Positions 1 to 30,956 of a stretch of DNA of 64,000 bases are shown piece by piece. Source of the stretch: Paralichthys olivaceus (Eukaryota > Chordata > Actinopteri > Pleuronectiformes > Paralichthyidae); the NCBI RefSeq assembly GCF_024713975.1, contig NC_091096.1, forward strand, positions 2,693,501 to 2,757,500, given 5' to 3'. Position numbers and translations under genes: made by a program. The notes below the pieces were generated by a model that was not told the origin of the DNA, searched no databases, and saw only the letters and a program-made list of their open reading frames with translations. Each line of letters begins with the position of its first letter. Within the stretch, counting starts at the first letter, position 1.

Positions 1-854
1 TGTGAACTGTGAACATTACTTTTAGTGTGACCGCTTCATTTAGCGTCTTGTGTCACCTTTTGTTGTCTGTAGAACAGCTGCCACTCAGGTTTCTATAGTT
101 CAGAGACAGCCTGATTTAAACTCTTCTTCAAACACGCTCCTATAACCTTTCTGCAAGTGGTATGTTTTGCATTTTACCAGATAATTTAGTTGGGACAGGA
201 ACATCGTGCCGGGTATCATTACTTTGTCATATGCCTGCCCTCGAGTCAGCGGGTCAGGTATCAGCGCTGGCCAGTGGGCTGGAGGACTGCCTGTGTCCTC
301 GTCTTGTTTTAGCTCGGGAGGCCTGACGGTCTTACATGAGATTAGAGCAGTTGGCAGGTGGGCCTGTGGTTGAGGTCAAAGATAGATGAGGGTGATACTA
401 CCTAATACCCCTGCCCCGGAGAGACATGCGTCATTCAAGAACACCAGGAGTGCTGTGGCCTGGCAAATGGGTCATAAAGCTGTCCTGTAGGGTCGTGAAA
501 CAGGAGCAAGGGAACCGTGTCACATTCAGAACTGCAGGACGGACTGTTTATTAGTTATTAGGCTTTTAGCCACATATTTTACATGGAGAACATTTCAGAA
601 GTTACTGCACATCACAAAAACAGTATAACAGTTATATAACAGTTATTAAAACAGTTTCGATGAGTTGGACTCCTTTTTTAACGTGCAAGATTTCTTGCTA
701 AACTGGTCTCTTCCTTCAATTATGTAGAGCATTAATACCACACAGCTTATTTGCTTTAATTAAGTAATCTTATTATAAAAACTCTGCTCTGTCCTCTTAC
801 CGGAGCAACCACAGTGCTTTGTCTCATTGCCTGTATGCTTTTGTTTCCTCACAG
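1..854 (+). other. Intron of slc25a25 upstream of its first exon in the window
   Basis: No exon with matching phase or EF-hand coding was found here. The stretch ends in a polypyrimidine tract and CACAG acceptor at 845-854. The rest looks like ordinary unique intron sequence. Confidence 0.6.
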
Positions 855-4766
<3,912 letters not shown>

Positions 4767-5990
4767 AACCCAACCCCACATATCTATATCATGTGACTTT
4801 AAAAGCTCAAATGACATGTGACCCTCACCCAAACATGCGCCCCACCCCCCCCCCCTCTCCCACGGCTCATGCTAGGGAATCCCGGGGACCTTCTGGTCTC
4901 TCTGGGGGTTCGTGGAGCCATCTCATTCTGTGAATGTCGGCTGACGTCCGAAAAGTAAGGACACTGAACGTCGGAAAGGCCGAAGTGGAGGATATGGACT
5001 CTGTGAGCTCAGGTTGTCAGGATTGTGACTGCTGCTATTTATGTTTTAAGAGGTCGTATGGTCGAGCTGGAACATGAGGAACATGAGTGGCTGTAACTCA
5101 AGGACCAAATGTGTTTGCTCTTTCTTCCATTTGCCGTTTTGAACCAAATGTCCACTTTTTCTTTTCTTTCATGTTCTGATGTGATGTTTTGTAGGTTTCT
5201 TTTTTTTAAATATGCATCACCAGCAGAACAAGTTAAAAAGAATGTTCAGTGTTCAAGGCAAGCAGAGCATTAATAAGTGTCACTTAATGAAAATATTTTT
5301 TGCACATGTGAGTTTGCTCTCCCTTCACCTCTTTCCTGCATGAATGGATCGATGACGTGACTTTCTGAATGACTTTAGAGTATTTATTTCCACCCATCCC
5401 ATATTTATTGTTTTTTTATTTTCTTGGAGAGCGAGTCGGTTCTTTCAGGTTTCCTGTCTTAAGAGCCAAATGTGCAATTGAGAACAGTTTTAAAACGCAG
5501 TGCGACTGAATTTAGGGAGGGAAATAAACACCAGACAACAGCCTTAACGTGACTTCAAACACTACATGTAGTTGTCTGGTGAACTGTTGAAAACAGAGGT
5601 TGGAGCTTGTGCTCGTTTCATGTGGCTGTTGTTTGCACCAGCTAAAAGTTTCTAGTTGCTCAAACAGCTTCAGATTGCATCTGTTAATGTGTGTAGATTT
5701 GTTTGTGCCCTTTTTTTAAAAAAAAGTATAAATGTCTTAATGTTCACCTCAGGTTGAAGGGCAGATTATTGTTTAATACAAAGAAGAGCACACTAGATTC
5801 TTGTTTCACATTTATACTCAGAAAAACAAGGGCTTGAAGAAGTTGAGCAACGTTATGCACTTTAATCGATGCTGGAACAGCCTCTGAATCAATGTCACTT
5901 CAATCCAGGTATTTAAATTGTCTTTGTTTTAGTGTTTTAATGGACCATTTTCATGCAAATAAATGCAAATTCTTGTCAGAAGTCTCGTCA
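4767..5990 (+). other. slc25a25: slc25a25 3'UTR
   Basis: This AT-rich, ORF-poor stretch follows the stop codon. AATAAA signals occur near 5523 and at 5958-5963, and one more (GAATAAAC) lies near 6011. The signal at 5958 with GT-rich sequence after it is the best poly(A) site candidate. Long 3'UTRs are usual for this family. The exact end is not visible from sequence alone. Confidence 0.6.
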
Positions 5991-6019
5991 GGTGTATTCC
6001 TTTTTAAAGTGAATAAACA

Positions 6020-7280
6020 TGAGGGCTGGATGTTCTAACCAGGACACAGCAAATCATTGTCCACAAAGATAACTGACCAGAGGAGCAGAGAAAAAATCTG
6101 CCAGAAGCAGCTTTTAGTCGACCTATAAAACACTCTTCATTTCTCAGCTGCCAGTTCTGCTAATCTGTTTCTGGGAAAATAAATGCAGATGTCACAGGGT
6201 GTTTTCCTCATGTACAAATCAAGTAACATTGCATGTGATTAGAAACAGAAGAGGAATTGCAGCGGGACTTTCTGACGACCGTTGTCAAAGATGAATCTAA
6301 AAAGCTCCCAACTGCCAAATTAAATTTGAACCACGCAGACCGCAGCCACTTTAAAACAATAATAAATGCAATGTAAAAAGCACTGAAGTTTAATTTACAG
6401 TCAAAATAAAGTCACCTTTACAGTTTTCCCTGCATTTAAATCATCCACAGAAATGATTGTCCGAGGATCGTGGACTTTAATGCAACAAACTTGGGAGCCC
6501 ATATATTCTACTTAATGATCCTTCCACTCCTCTTAATATACATTTTCACCACATACCATTCTACAGTTGTTGTTGTAAGTACACCCAAGGGAGTTTACAA
6601 TCCTCTGTCGTATTATCTACAGGCAAAGATTCAAATATTTCTGAAACGATTCCAGACCAGTCTTCTGGTGACGGTGGTCGTTCCCACAATGGTTTACTCA
6701 CAACAAGTGAAATGTTAACGAGCTGAAGGGGAAATAACTCAGAGAACAGAACTGGTCCTGGTACAGATTAACTCACTGTACTTTAGAATACATGTTTAAA
6801 ACATGACGGAGTTATGTAACACGCCGGACACATTATTATTATTATTATTATTATTAGTATTTGAGTGGAATTGTATGAGTACGTTGTGACCTTGAGTTAG
6901 TATGACATAATGAAATGATGGGGATTATAACTAGTACTTATATTTGCTCAGCAGATTAGTCAGAGAGAGTAAAGTGAGGTTATGTAACAGTGACGCAGGA
7001 GCACAACATATATTCTATAGGTCGTTCGAGTTTCTCCTTCGCTTTTCGTGACTCTCAGTTTGTCCCACGCTGGTTCTCGTACCATAACACGGAAGTGGCA
7101 GCGACACAACGAACCGCGATTTGTTTTGTTTTTTTTCAAAGTCACTGAAATACGCGAATACCTGTGTAACTGTCTCCACGGTGACTTTCATTATTTAACT
7201 AATGCGCGTTTCAACCTCGTGTTTTTATTTCCCCCCCACAACCTTTGCTGCGTTGCTAAACGACAGCTAAACGATGCTAC
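6020..7280. other. Intergenic spacer slc25a25-zdhhc12
   Basis: No gene recognised. It contains an (ATT)n run at about 6833-6855. The last 300 bp are likely zdhhc12 promoter, with GC-richer sequence and a GCTAGC/GCTAAC cluster from 7283. The 82-aa ORF at 6470-6718 has no recognisable domain and no splice context, so it was not called. Confidence 0.5.
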
Positions 7281-7282
7281 AG

Positions 7283-7325
7283 AGCTAGCCTGCAGCTAGC
7301 CAGCAGCTAGCCGCGGTGCTAACGA
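7283..7325. promoter_or_regulatory. GCTAGC/GCTAAC word cluster at the zdhhc12 start
   Basis: Three AGCTAGCC copies and one GCTAAC lie within 43 bp, ending about 28 bp before the zdhhc12 ATG. Similar clusters recur at other gene starts in this window (set, the CULT gene, odf2, THAP/DDE, gle1 and the 57-kb exon). A regulatory role is inferred only from position. Confidence 0.4.
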
Positions 7326-7352
7326 GAGGACGCCGTCGTTCATGTCGCTGAA

Positions 7353-10348
7353 ATGGTCCAGAGCTTGTTCCGGACCGGGTTCCTGGTCCGGGCCGCTCAC
7401 ACGCTGCTCACCTGGGTCACGACCCTCATCCTGTTCCTGCACGACACCGGTACGTTCCTTCAAACCGGGTCAAACCGGTAAACCTCGATTACAACGATGC
7501 AATACTTGTACTCGCTTGAGTACTTGACGTACTTTATGTATTTGCTGTGTATTCTATAGATCATCGTCTTATAAATGACACGATTAAAACTCAAAGTAGG
7601 TTTAGTTCATCTCAGTTTCATTAAAACCAAAGAACAGATATTTATGTTTTGTTTTATGGCCTCAATTATCACACGAAGCTTCAGATTGTTGAAGCTTTTG
7701 TAAAGTTCGTCTGTTTGTTTTGTAAGATCAAGTTTTAAAGTTTTTAATCTCCACGTTCTTCTGTTCATTACTTTCTCTGTGTTGCCGCCTCAAATAAATA
7801 TAATTTAATCTCAAATAAAGACCGATAGAAATTACACAATAACACCGGGACTGTTTGTAACTTCAGATATTAAAGTGGCCCTGAACCTATTTTACCACTG
7901 AGCAAAACAAAGTCTCTCCTGCTCCGTATCAAAAGTAATAAAAATAGTAAATGTGTTACAGGTCACCATAATGTGGAGAACTCCTCAGTCTGTCTCCACT
8001 TAATGTCATCGTCCATCTCTAGCTTTGATTTCATTTGACATGGAGGCAGCAGAAGCTGTGTCCAAAATATAATCCCGTGTGTGTGTGTGTGTGTTTAGAT
8101 TTGCGGAGGTGTGAGGAGCGAGGAGAGCTGCTGCTGCCGCTTCTCTTCTTCTTCCTGGTCGTGATGTCGGTGCTCTTATACTTCGCCGTTTCTCTAATGG
8201 ACCCTGGCTTCGTTCTCACTGACGCTGTGATGGTACGATAAACTAACGAAAGACCTGCGTCGCTTCACCGAGCAGATGAAAAATCATCTTACGTGTATAT
8301 AATACATGTACATATGATTATGTTCAATCATTGATCAAATGTTTCTTTATTACTTTTATTATGTGTCAATTAGTACGTGACTGATCTAAACCAAAGTATC
8401 TGTAGAGTCACGTTTCTCTGATATCAACGACCTCCTCCCGGCATCGCCCGTGTGTACGTGTGTGTGTGCACCTGTTTGTGCACGTGTGAGCCACATCGCT
8501 TTATGTCCCGCAGGCGGTGGAGGGGTCAAACGAGGAAATGGAATCAATGATTCCTCAGACTTCAACCCCTCGGCTGCGGCGCTGCGGATACTGTCTGCTG
8601 CAGGTAACCAGCTGCTGCCAACGTAACACAGCGTCTGAATCTGAACACGAGTTTGTCATGAACACTTCATTTAACTGATTCTGTTTTATTTTTTTAAAGC
8701 TTTCACAAAGTTTCACCCTCTTGATCTCTCTCAATTTATGTTTGAGTATTTTGCAATTTTTGGCAAACTACAGTCACAGTCAACATGTCCGCCCCGATAG
8801 AAGAGCTTATCACCGAATCGTACGATGATTCCAAACGGTCCGTTCGGCCACGAATCAACACAAATGTTGCTTCAAACATCAGTTATCAGTTTTTTCTTTA
8901 CTTTCGTGGTGATGATGTGATTGAACTCTGTCACTGTGAACATTTTAAGATTTAAGGACACAAAAATGCCCCCAGTGTATTTCCATACAACGAAATAATG
9001 GATGAAAAATACTCAGATTTTATACGTAATTAATTATACGTGTGAAAGTGGACACAGCAGTTTTAATTTTAAAACATTCGCTCTCTTTTCTTTCTTTCAA
9101 CTTCTCATACTTGTTTAAATATTCAACTTCTTCTGTAATTGCAATCTGTGGGAAATATATATATATATATATATATGTATTATTTTCACATATATATTTT
9201 CATCTTGATTCAGGAAAGAATTTAAGCAGAAAACTTATTCTGGTTTCTACCTTCAACCAACATCTGGAGCTTTATTTAATTCTAAAGACATTTCATGAGT
9301 AGTTGTTAGATTTAAATTAAACTAATTAAAGTATTAGGAATCAATCAACTATCTATTTATCTATTTATCTGTTTTTTAGAGTGAAAGTGAAATACTGGAG
9401 GTATTTTGTTGTTCGTCCGTCACAAGACTAGTTTTATATTTTATATTGTAGTTTTATATTTTTACATTTTGCTTAAACTCAAAGTTTTACTTTTCACAGT
9501 TTGATCAAATGCAGACACAGAATTGAAGTTGACTGTGTCTCTCTCTGTTTCTCTGTCTTGCAGCAACCGATGAGAGCGAAACACTGTCAGACGTGTAAAC
9601 GCTGCGTCCGTCGCTTCGACCACCACTGTCCCTGGATCGAGAACTGCGTCGGGGAGCGGAACCACCGCTGGTTCCTCGTGTACCTGCTGGTGCAGCTGCT
9701 CGCTCTGCTGTGGGCTCTTCACATCGCTCTGTACGTCTGCTGACTCCTGCTCTGTCTGTCGTCTTTAAGATATGAGAACATTCTTATCTGGCGGGGGAAA
9801 CGCGGCCTCAGCCCAAATTTGTCGAGTGTCGAGTGTGAAATCTTTTATCTCTGCAACATTCTGAGGAGTTAGGAAACAGTTGAGATTTTGAGAAAGTCAG
9901 GAAAGTGACCGACTAATCTCTGTTTAGCTAATCAATCTTGGGAATCGAGATTATTTGGCTCAACCTTTGTGGCGCTGTCCCGTCGTCCATCTTTAAGTAC
10001 CACCTCCTCACTCTATCGTGTAAATCTTTCAGGTCGGGGATTTCACCCGGCGTCACGTGGGAGCTGTGGTTCCGGGTGAACGGGTTCCTGCTGGCGGCGC
10101 TGCTCGTCGCGGGGGTTTTCTCCGTGGTGACCGTGATGCTGCTGGGCTGCCACCTCTACCTGGCGGCCATCAACTGCACCACCTGGGAGTTCATGTCACG
10201 TCACCGGATCTCGTACCTGAAGAACTGCGAGTACGAGGAGAACCCGTTCGACCGCGGCGTCTTCTGCAACCTGCGGGACTTCTTCTGCATCTGCAGGACG
10301 GTGGTGTGGGAGCAGGTCTACAAGAGACACGCCCCGAATCCGGCCTGA
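7353..10348 (+). CDS. zdhhc12: Palmitoyltransferase ZDHHC12
   Basis: Five exons: 7353-7449, 8099-8232, 8514-8603, 9564-9730 and 10033-10348. They encode 267 aa, the length I recall for the human protein. DHHC enzymes attach palmitate to cysteines, and ZDHHC12 is reported at Golgi/ER membranes. Seen: N-terminal membrane segments ([16 protein letters not shown], then [19 protein letters not shown]) and the MDPGF motif. The cysteine-rich domain runs C-x2-C (RRCGYC), [26 protein letters not shown], with the DHHC catalytic motif intact. Two further hydrophobic helices follow, then the TTWEF (TTxE) motif and NPFDRG. The ATG at 7353 is preferred over the upstream out-of-frame ATG at 7342 because only it leads into VLVRxxHTLLTW-like homology. 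The gene converges with pkn3. Confidence 0.95.
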
Positions 10349-13164
10349 CCTCACTGACTCTTGTTTTTATAATTTAACTACCAGATAGAACCAAGTCTCT
10401 TACAATAGTTTTTACAGTATTTGTACGGTTTGTATTTATTGACAACGAGAGTACATTAAAACACTGATGATACACATGTAATAGATTACACACGCTGACA
10501 GTCCAGGTCAGGATGCTTTTACACATTAATACAGACACACAAGTAACATGTAATATTCAGCAGCATTAACATAAAGTGCTACAACAGCTAAACCAGTGAC
10601 TGTTGGTTGTCGTGTTACGTCTCCTCCAGAGCAGGCGGACGGTTCAGCGTCCTGCTCGTGGACACTTCAGCAGGGGACACGAGGGGACACTCTGGACTAA
10701 AGAGCAACTTGTAGCTTGAATACACCGTCTTTAAATATTCAAAACACTTGTCAAATAGAGATCTACACACAGTTTTATGCTGACGGTCATGGAAATGGAG
10801 CAGCAAGTATGAGATGCTGCACTTTTTAAGAACCCGCTTGTTTTATTTGAGTTTTAAAAAGTTCTGTTTCAATCAAAGTTTCATAGAAAGACGAATGAAT
10901 TCTCTTAAATCCTGTTTAAATGGAAACTGTTCCACATCGAGTTCTTTTATTCTACAGGTCGGTTCTGTGGAAAGTAGGTAAAGAAATATGTTCAGGTCTT
11001 AAAGAGCTGAAAGTGTTAATTGTTCATAATCATCAGTTTGAAACAAACTGCAGCAAAAACATTGATCAAACTCAAACGTACTTGTTACCGAGCAGCAAAA
11101 GAATTTAATGATACGTACGTTTTATTCGTCTTTCTGAGAAACTCGATGATATGAACTGTGTTTCACTTGTTAACTGAATTTAAAACTCAGACAAATTATC
11201 ACAAACTGCAGCTTCGGACTCTTGCTCAATTTTCCTGATAATTAGTAAAAGGGTACAAACTTTACTAATTTTAAAAACGTGTATTAAATTACAAGTTACT
11301 CTTTAAAGTCCTGTTTCCCCTTCAAACCCTCAGACCCTCCCTCGGCTCTCCTGCAGCGTCGACGCTTTCAAACTCGGCTGCGTCTTCGAAAAACATCGAC
11401 AACCAACTGGAAACTAAATGATCATTTTGAGCCCGTCTACGTAACGAGAGGGTTCATCTTCATCTTCCTCTTCCTCCTCTTTTAATGCACTGACATCGTT
11501 ACAGCTCTGTATCACAGAATATGATTTGCTAAGTTGAAAATACAGATATCTCTTACTATTATGGCTATGTTAGATTCTCTATGGCTTCTTTTAGACCGCT
11601 AGCGATTACAGGATTCCTAGTGCACACGTTCACCACAGTGCCATGCACTTCTACTGTCGTGACAGAAAACAGTTGGTCTGCAGGAGACTGATATGTGAAC
11701 AGCTCGTCTTTGCTACGACGGAATGACGACATGTTGGATTGAACTTTTCTTTTTCTTTTTTGTTTTTTTTTATGAGAACATATATTTTCAAAGTGTGTTT
11801 TCTTGTTGTGTGTGTGTGTGTGTTTGGTCAAGGCAGTGGGCGGAGCCTGTCACAGTGATGCATAGAAACGGCAACTAACCCTCTGAACGATTCAAATCAA
11901 CTTAATAAGCAAAGGCCACAAAGCAAGCGGAGTCTCCAACTCACAGGAGCCTCGAAGAGTTTTGTATATTCGGAAGAATGGAAATAAAACAAATCAAACC
12001 CAGAGGCCGGAGCCATCACGTCCTTGGGTTGTCCGTCCGTCCACCTCATTCTCGTGAACACGATATCTCAGGGACACCTTCAGGGAATTTCTTCAAATTC
12101 GGTGCAAACGTCAAGTTTGACTCAAGATGAACGGATTAGAATTTGGGAGTTGAGTCAAAGGTCAAAGGTCCTTTAACGTTTGGTATAAATGTTGACTCAC
12201 AGATTAGAAATCAAAGGTCACGGTGACCTCATATGAGTCTGGAGGAGACGGTCAACCACAGGACTGTGAAACCCGGTGAATTTAACTCCAGGACTGAAAT
12301 AAAAATCCAAGAAGGAATAAAGATGTTGAATGAAGGAGCAGAAACTGATGCAAACTCCTCAAGCTTTTCCTCTGTCTGTACGTTTCACCTGAACTCGTCT
12401 CGTGAATGAGTTTTCAGCATCAGGAGCAGACGACGACATATAAAGAGAATATAAAGATCTACAATCACCGTCTTTGTTCGAAAAGAAACAGAAAGAAGGA
12501 GAAGCTGCCTGATCGACGACCCGGTGTCGACGGGATGAGAGACGTTCAACAGTCGGTGGAGTCAGCCATGGAGATCGCGTGAGGCGTCTCAAGACCAGAG
12601 CGGGAAACTTTCTTCAAGTGGCAGTTGGGTGAAGTTTTCTACTGCTGCAGAGGATGAAGTGCTCATGTGTTATATTCAGTACACTGCGTACTTCACTGTA
12701 CTCCGAGGGAATTGAAGGTTTGTCAAAAAACTAACGACTGGTACGTGTTACCCGAGTCCCGACGGCAGCCATTTTGACACGTGATATTAGGTAAACACAC
12801 GTGTAAGGAAACACATTCATCAAGAACATCAGTTGTGTTCGGATACAGAACCTTGACTCTGGTGTTTACTTTTAATTTCACGTCAAAATAGCTGCTGAGA
12901 AAAATGAAGGAAAGGCAAATATTTAAACTGTCCTGGATTGATTTGATGTCATCTGACTCATTAATCAACTAATAGAGCAAAAGATGTAAAAGGTCCAAGT
13001 GTTTGCTCAAAGTGAAACCAGACACACTTTAATGTTTCTACTGAAGATAATTAGGAGATCAGTTCTACCTCGGTGAAGATGGTTGGTTACCCGCCAATGT
13101 GGACGAACGCCTCAGCCTCATAATAACAGTTTGTTTCCCTCCCCCGGTCTCCTCCGCTCGTCTG
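10349..13164. other. Convergent intergenic region zdhhc12/pkn3
   Basis: This holds the 3'UTRs of two convergent genes. An ATTAAA at about 10455 could serve zdhhc12, and TTTAAT near 13030 could serve pkn3 on the minus strand. A short (TG)n lies at about 11808-11823. An interspersed repeat lies at 12005-12260 (listed separately). No further gene was recognised. Confidence 0.5.
12005..12260. repeat. Interspersed repeat fragment, family not assigned
   Basis: Phrases such as GATATCTCAGGGACACC, GGGAATTTCTTCAAATT and GTCAAAGGTCAAAGGTC match a repeat I remember as common in percomorph genomes, usually followed by AAGGTCACGGTGACCTC as here. I cannot assign it to a superfamily. No terminal repeats or target-site duplication are obvious. 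Confidence 0.45.
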
Positions 13165-24554
<11,390 letters not shown>

Positions 24555-25157
24555 CTGGATAACGACATCACATCAAGAGACAACAAGCCCGACTTCATCG
24601 CCACTGACACTTCAGTTGCAGGAGGCACAGTCACACACAACACACTGACGAAAACACAGCCATAGTTTACCATAACAAGTGGAGCAGAGGAGATCACCAG
24701 TGACAGTGCTGCACATGCAACTCAGCTCCGTATGGGAGGAAAACAAGTGGACTAAGTGAGAACAGCAGGTCCAGATCAGGCGGAAACAGGATGACTTTGC
24801 ACTTCACTAACCTCAGAGTGATGCTCAGGCTCCTTGCTGAATAAGGACTAATCTGTCATCCTCTGTGGAAGTGCAGGAGGGAGGGGGGCTTCTCAGGTTG
24901 CGCCTCTCCACCTTCACTATCCTTGACACACAACAAGTCTGCTGATGTTATGGTGCGTTCACACACATACACACACACACACACACGCACACACACACAC
25001 ACAGTCTGGTCTGAGGGCTCTTCTGATGCAGCTCCTACATCTTGAGACCTGGATCACACAGCCTGTTCTCCTGTTTGTTTTTGCCTCCCTGCAGCCTCCT
25101 CTGCAACATCCCCTTCACGGTGCATCCTCATCCTCTGCTCTGCAAGCAAACCCCCTC

Positions 25158-25193
<36 letters not shown>

Positions 25194-25792
25194 AGAGGGG
25201 TTTCTCTCTGCAGGGGGAAGGCAGAGTTCCTCTCCAGTGCCAGCGCTGCTGCTGCTGCTGCTCTGACAGTGCTGATCGCCTGCTCTGGGCTCGGCATTGG
25301 TCGCTACATGACCACATGTCCCTGTGCTGCCACCAACCAAAAGACAAACACAGAGCTGCTGCTGCTTCAGTGTTTGGGACGGGGCAGAGAACAGTCTGCA
25401 GCATTTAGCTGATTTGTTTATCCTGCTCAGACCAGACAGAGAGTTTCAGAGACAATAAAAAACCCTCTGATGGAGTCGATATGCACGTTGAATGCAGAGG
25501 ACAGGAAATGAAGGAGCAGCTGCTGATGTACAGAACATGATCCTGGACATGGAGGTCTGCTGTGTGTGTGTGCTGACATGCATGCAACCCGCTCCGTGCT
25601 CCTCTCAGCTGTCTTATTGACAATGGAGACTTGTGAGCTCAAGTTGAACGACATTAATATGAGAAGCATGTGGACATCGGCACACATAATATTCTCATAA
25701 TTAAGCAAACAGCATGACAGCCCACACACTGAATAACTGCCCATATTATATATGTGGTTATTACTCAGACATTAACAATAAATAACCTGTTT

Positions 25793-25975
25793 ATTAAGTC
25801 TGTCAGAGGGATTTCACTCTCTGGATTATACAATTAACACTCGTAGAGATAACAGTTGTCTGGAAGCACAAAATGGCTTTTTGGTGCCAGCGCTGATATT
25901 AGAGAAGTGAAATGCTCTGTGGACTTTGAACAAAATGAAATAAACACAGCGCTTGTTCACAGGAAATGTTTTTTG
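25793..25975. repeat. Copy 2 of the same unclassified repeat
   Basis: Same order of blocks as copy 1, in the same orientation: TCTGTCAGAGGGATTTCACT, TCTGGATTATAC, AGAGATAACAGTTG, ATGGCTTTTTGGTGCCAGC, GCTGATATTAG. It lies 2.3 kb downstream, outside the identified pkn3 exons. Confidence 0.7.
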
Positions 25976-25996
25976 AAATTGAAATGTCATTTTTTT

Positions 25997-26665
25997 AAAG
26001 GCTCAGTGTGTAGAACTCAGTGACATCTAGTGGTGAAGTTGCATGTTGCAGCTGAACACCCGTCACCTCACCCTCTCCTTCCAAACAGAACCTGAAGAAG
26101 CTTCAGTTGTAATAAAAACTCAAAAGGTTTAGTTCATCCAGTCTGTGCTATACTGTAAAAAAACCAACATGGCGGCCTCCGTAGAAATAAATATAAAGTA
26201 TTTAAAGGTCCAGTGTGGAAGATTTAGGTGAAAGGGATCTACTGGCAAACATTTAATGTAGAATAATCCTCATGATGTGTTCACTAGTTCGTTTCATCTA
26301 AATTGTATGAATTGTAGTTTTCCTTACCCCAGAAAAGGCCCTTTATATTTAAATACTTTACATTTGCATGGAGGGGACCCTCTCTACGGAGGCTGCCATG
26401 TTTTTTTACATTAGTCCAGACTGAACAAACTAAACACTTTTGAGTTTTTATGACAACTGAAGCTGCCACAGGTTCTTTAACATGCTTGGGAGGAGAGGGT
26501 GAGGTGAGGGGGTGTTCAGCCGCAACATGCAAATACATTCTACACACTGAACCGAGATAAAGAATTTAAATACAAATTATTTGAAATATAAATTATTTGA
26601 AATATAAAGTATTTAAATATAAAGGGACCATTCTAGGGCAAAGAAACCAACAATCTGTTTACTTT
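25997..26665. mobile_element. MITE interrupted by a second, inverted MITE of the same family
   Basis: Copy A (plus) begins GGCTCAGTGTGTAGAACTC and runs to about 26204. Copy B (26204-26556) reads in reverse: it starts GGTCCAGTGTGGAAGATTTA and ends TTCTACACACTGAACC, the mirror of copy A's start. Copy A seems to resume at about 26600 with AATATAAAGGGACCATTCTA. AAATATAAAGTATTTAA stands on both sides of copy B, which may be a target duplication or copied AT-rich sequence. The family is a common short non-autonomous DNA element of fishes. Confidence 0.65.
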
Positions 26666-26880
26666 GGATCAGTGGGATTATGTTATATTCAATCTCAGCC
26701 CTCGGATCGTTTCCCCTCAGTCCAACACACAGAGAGAAGAACAGTGTGAGTCGGTCCAGCTGCAGCGTCTCCCCGAACAAACTCTCCGGACGTTGTCGTT
26801 TTCTCTCTCTCTCTCTCTTCGTGTCAATTAACCGTGATTTGTGTCGAACTCATGTTCGGAGGTTTGGGGAGAAGGTTTGA

Positions 26881-27156
26881 GCGCCGCGAACGCGCAGCTC
26901 GGGGCCGCGCAGTGGGACCTACTTTGAGAGGCGGAGCTCGCCGCCGCTCCGCTCGGCGCAATGAAAGGAGCGCGTGAGCGGCGCGGGCCGTGACTTCCTC
27001 GCTCCTCGGCAGCGTCATTGTGTGGAAGGCAGCACGTTGTCGGCTCCTCCACGCTGAACTTTTACGCCCGATTAGCGCTCTCCTGCTCGGGGGAGAGAAA
27101 CCAGATCCACCGCCACCCTCTCGGACGTGCCTCGGTCAACCCCAGCGTGCGGAAAC
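26881..27156 (+). promoter_or_regulatory. set: CpG-rich 5' region of set
   Basis: GC- and CpG-rich sequence (GCGCCGCGAACGCGC and similar) precedes the set ATG, in contrast to the AT-rich DNA further upstream. It probably holds the set promoter and 5'UTR, and perhaps a divergent pkn3 promoter. No TATA box stands out. Confidence 0.55.
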
Positions 27157-30066
<2,910 letters not shown>

Positions 30067-30920
30067 TGAAATAACATCACCAACCCAGACCCTCAACCTT
30101 CGATTCCCTGTTTGGTTTTTCCACTCATGTTCGGGAGCAAAGTTTTTTTTTATTTTATGTTTTTCCCTTTTTTTATTGTGTGTGCTTCATTTTCCATTCT
30201 GAAGCCTCTTCACCTGTCGGTGCCATGTTATGTTCTCCTTTGACTCATCTTAAGGCCAATGGCACTTTGCCCTGAATTATGAGTACCATCCCCACAGTCA
30301 TCTAAAAAATGATAATAAAAAAAGTATTGCAATAGTATCAGCACGGCATCCTGAGTAGAATTTGAAGATACTTCACACAGAATTCCTTCTGTTTAAGGTT
30401 GTGTGGTAAATTGACTAAAGCCATGGTGTAGTGACCTAGCGCTAGCAGACCTCAATATTTTTTCCCATATTTTTTATTTTTTTAGTTGGGGCGTTGGTCC
30501 CTTAAACTGTTATTTTTCCCCTATGTGGTTAACAAGTACCAGCTCATTCCTTTGACTTGTAATGTTTAGGGGGCGGGGGTGGGGTAAGCTGGGGAGGGGC
30601 AGGAGTATGTTGGTTATTGGGGAGAGTGGTTATTTTGACATCATTTCTATGGGACTTTTTTTTCTTTTCATTGTATTGTTTTACAGATATCCATGAGATT
30701 TGAAATGACATTTTTAATAAAGAACAAAATGGAAAAAAACAAGCTTGTAAATTTTGGCCCCCACTGCTTCATGGGTTTAAAAAAAAAAAAAGCCACCTGT
30801 TATCTCAAAGAATTTACATATAATCACCCTTTCCTTTTCCGCTGGGGGGAAAAGACACTGTTTTAAATTTGAGGTGTACAACTTGCTTTGTTACAATAAT
30901 AAAACTTACTGTGTATACAC
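30067..30920 (+). other. set: set 3'UTR with poly(A) signals
   Basis: T- and A-rich sequence with AATAAA near 30716 and at 30898-30903. The second signal, followed by GTGTGGGAG-type sequence, is the probable main site. Human SET also has a long 3'UTR. Confidence 0.7.
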
Positions 30921-30956
30921 GTGTGGGAGTCTTCAAAGTAAGTGGGCGTATAGAAA

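Larger units (their letters stand above)
24555..26880. other. Spacer between the first identified pkn3 exon and set
   Basis: The missing pkn3 5' exons should lie here or be lost, but no HR1a-like coding was recognised on the minus strand. It contains (CA)n at 24959-25003, a (CT)n run at about 25162-25190, unclassified repeat copy 2, and a nested pair of MITEs at 25997-26665. The 155-aa ORF at 24945 is made from these simple repeats. Confidence 0.5.

Noticed and set aside
10615-10806. 63-aa minus-strand ORF after zdhhc12
   Set aside because: It lies in the expected zdhhc12 3'UTR, with no similarity I recognise and no splice partners.
11565-11831. 88-aa minus-strand ORF between zdhhc12 and pkn3
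   Set aside because: Its start falls in a TG/CA repeat and a T-rich stretch, and no domain is recognisable.
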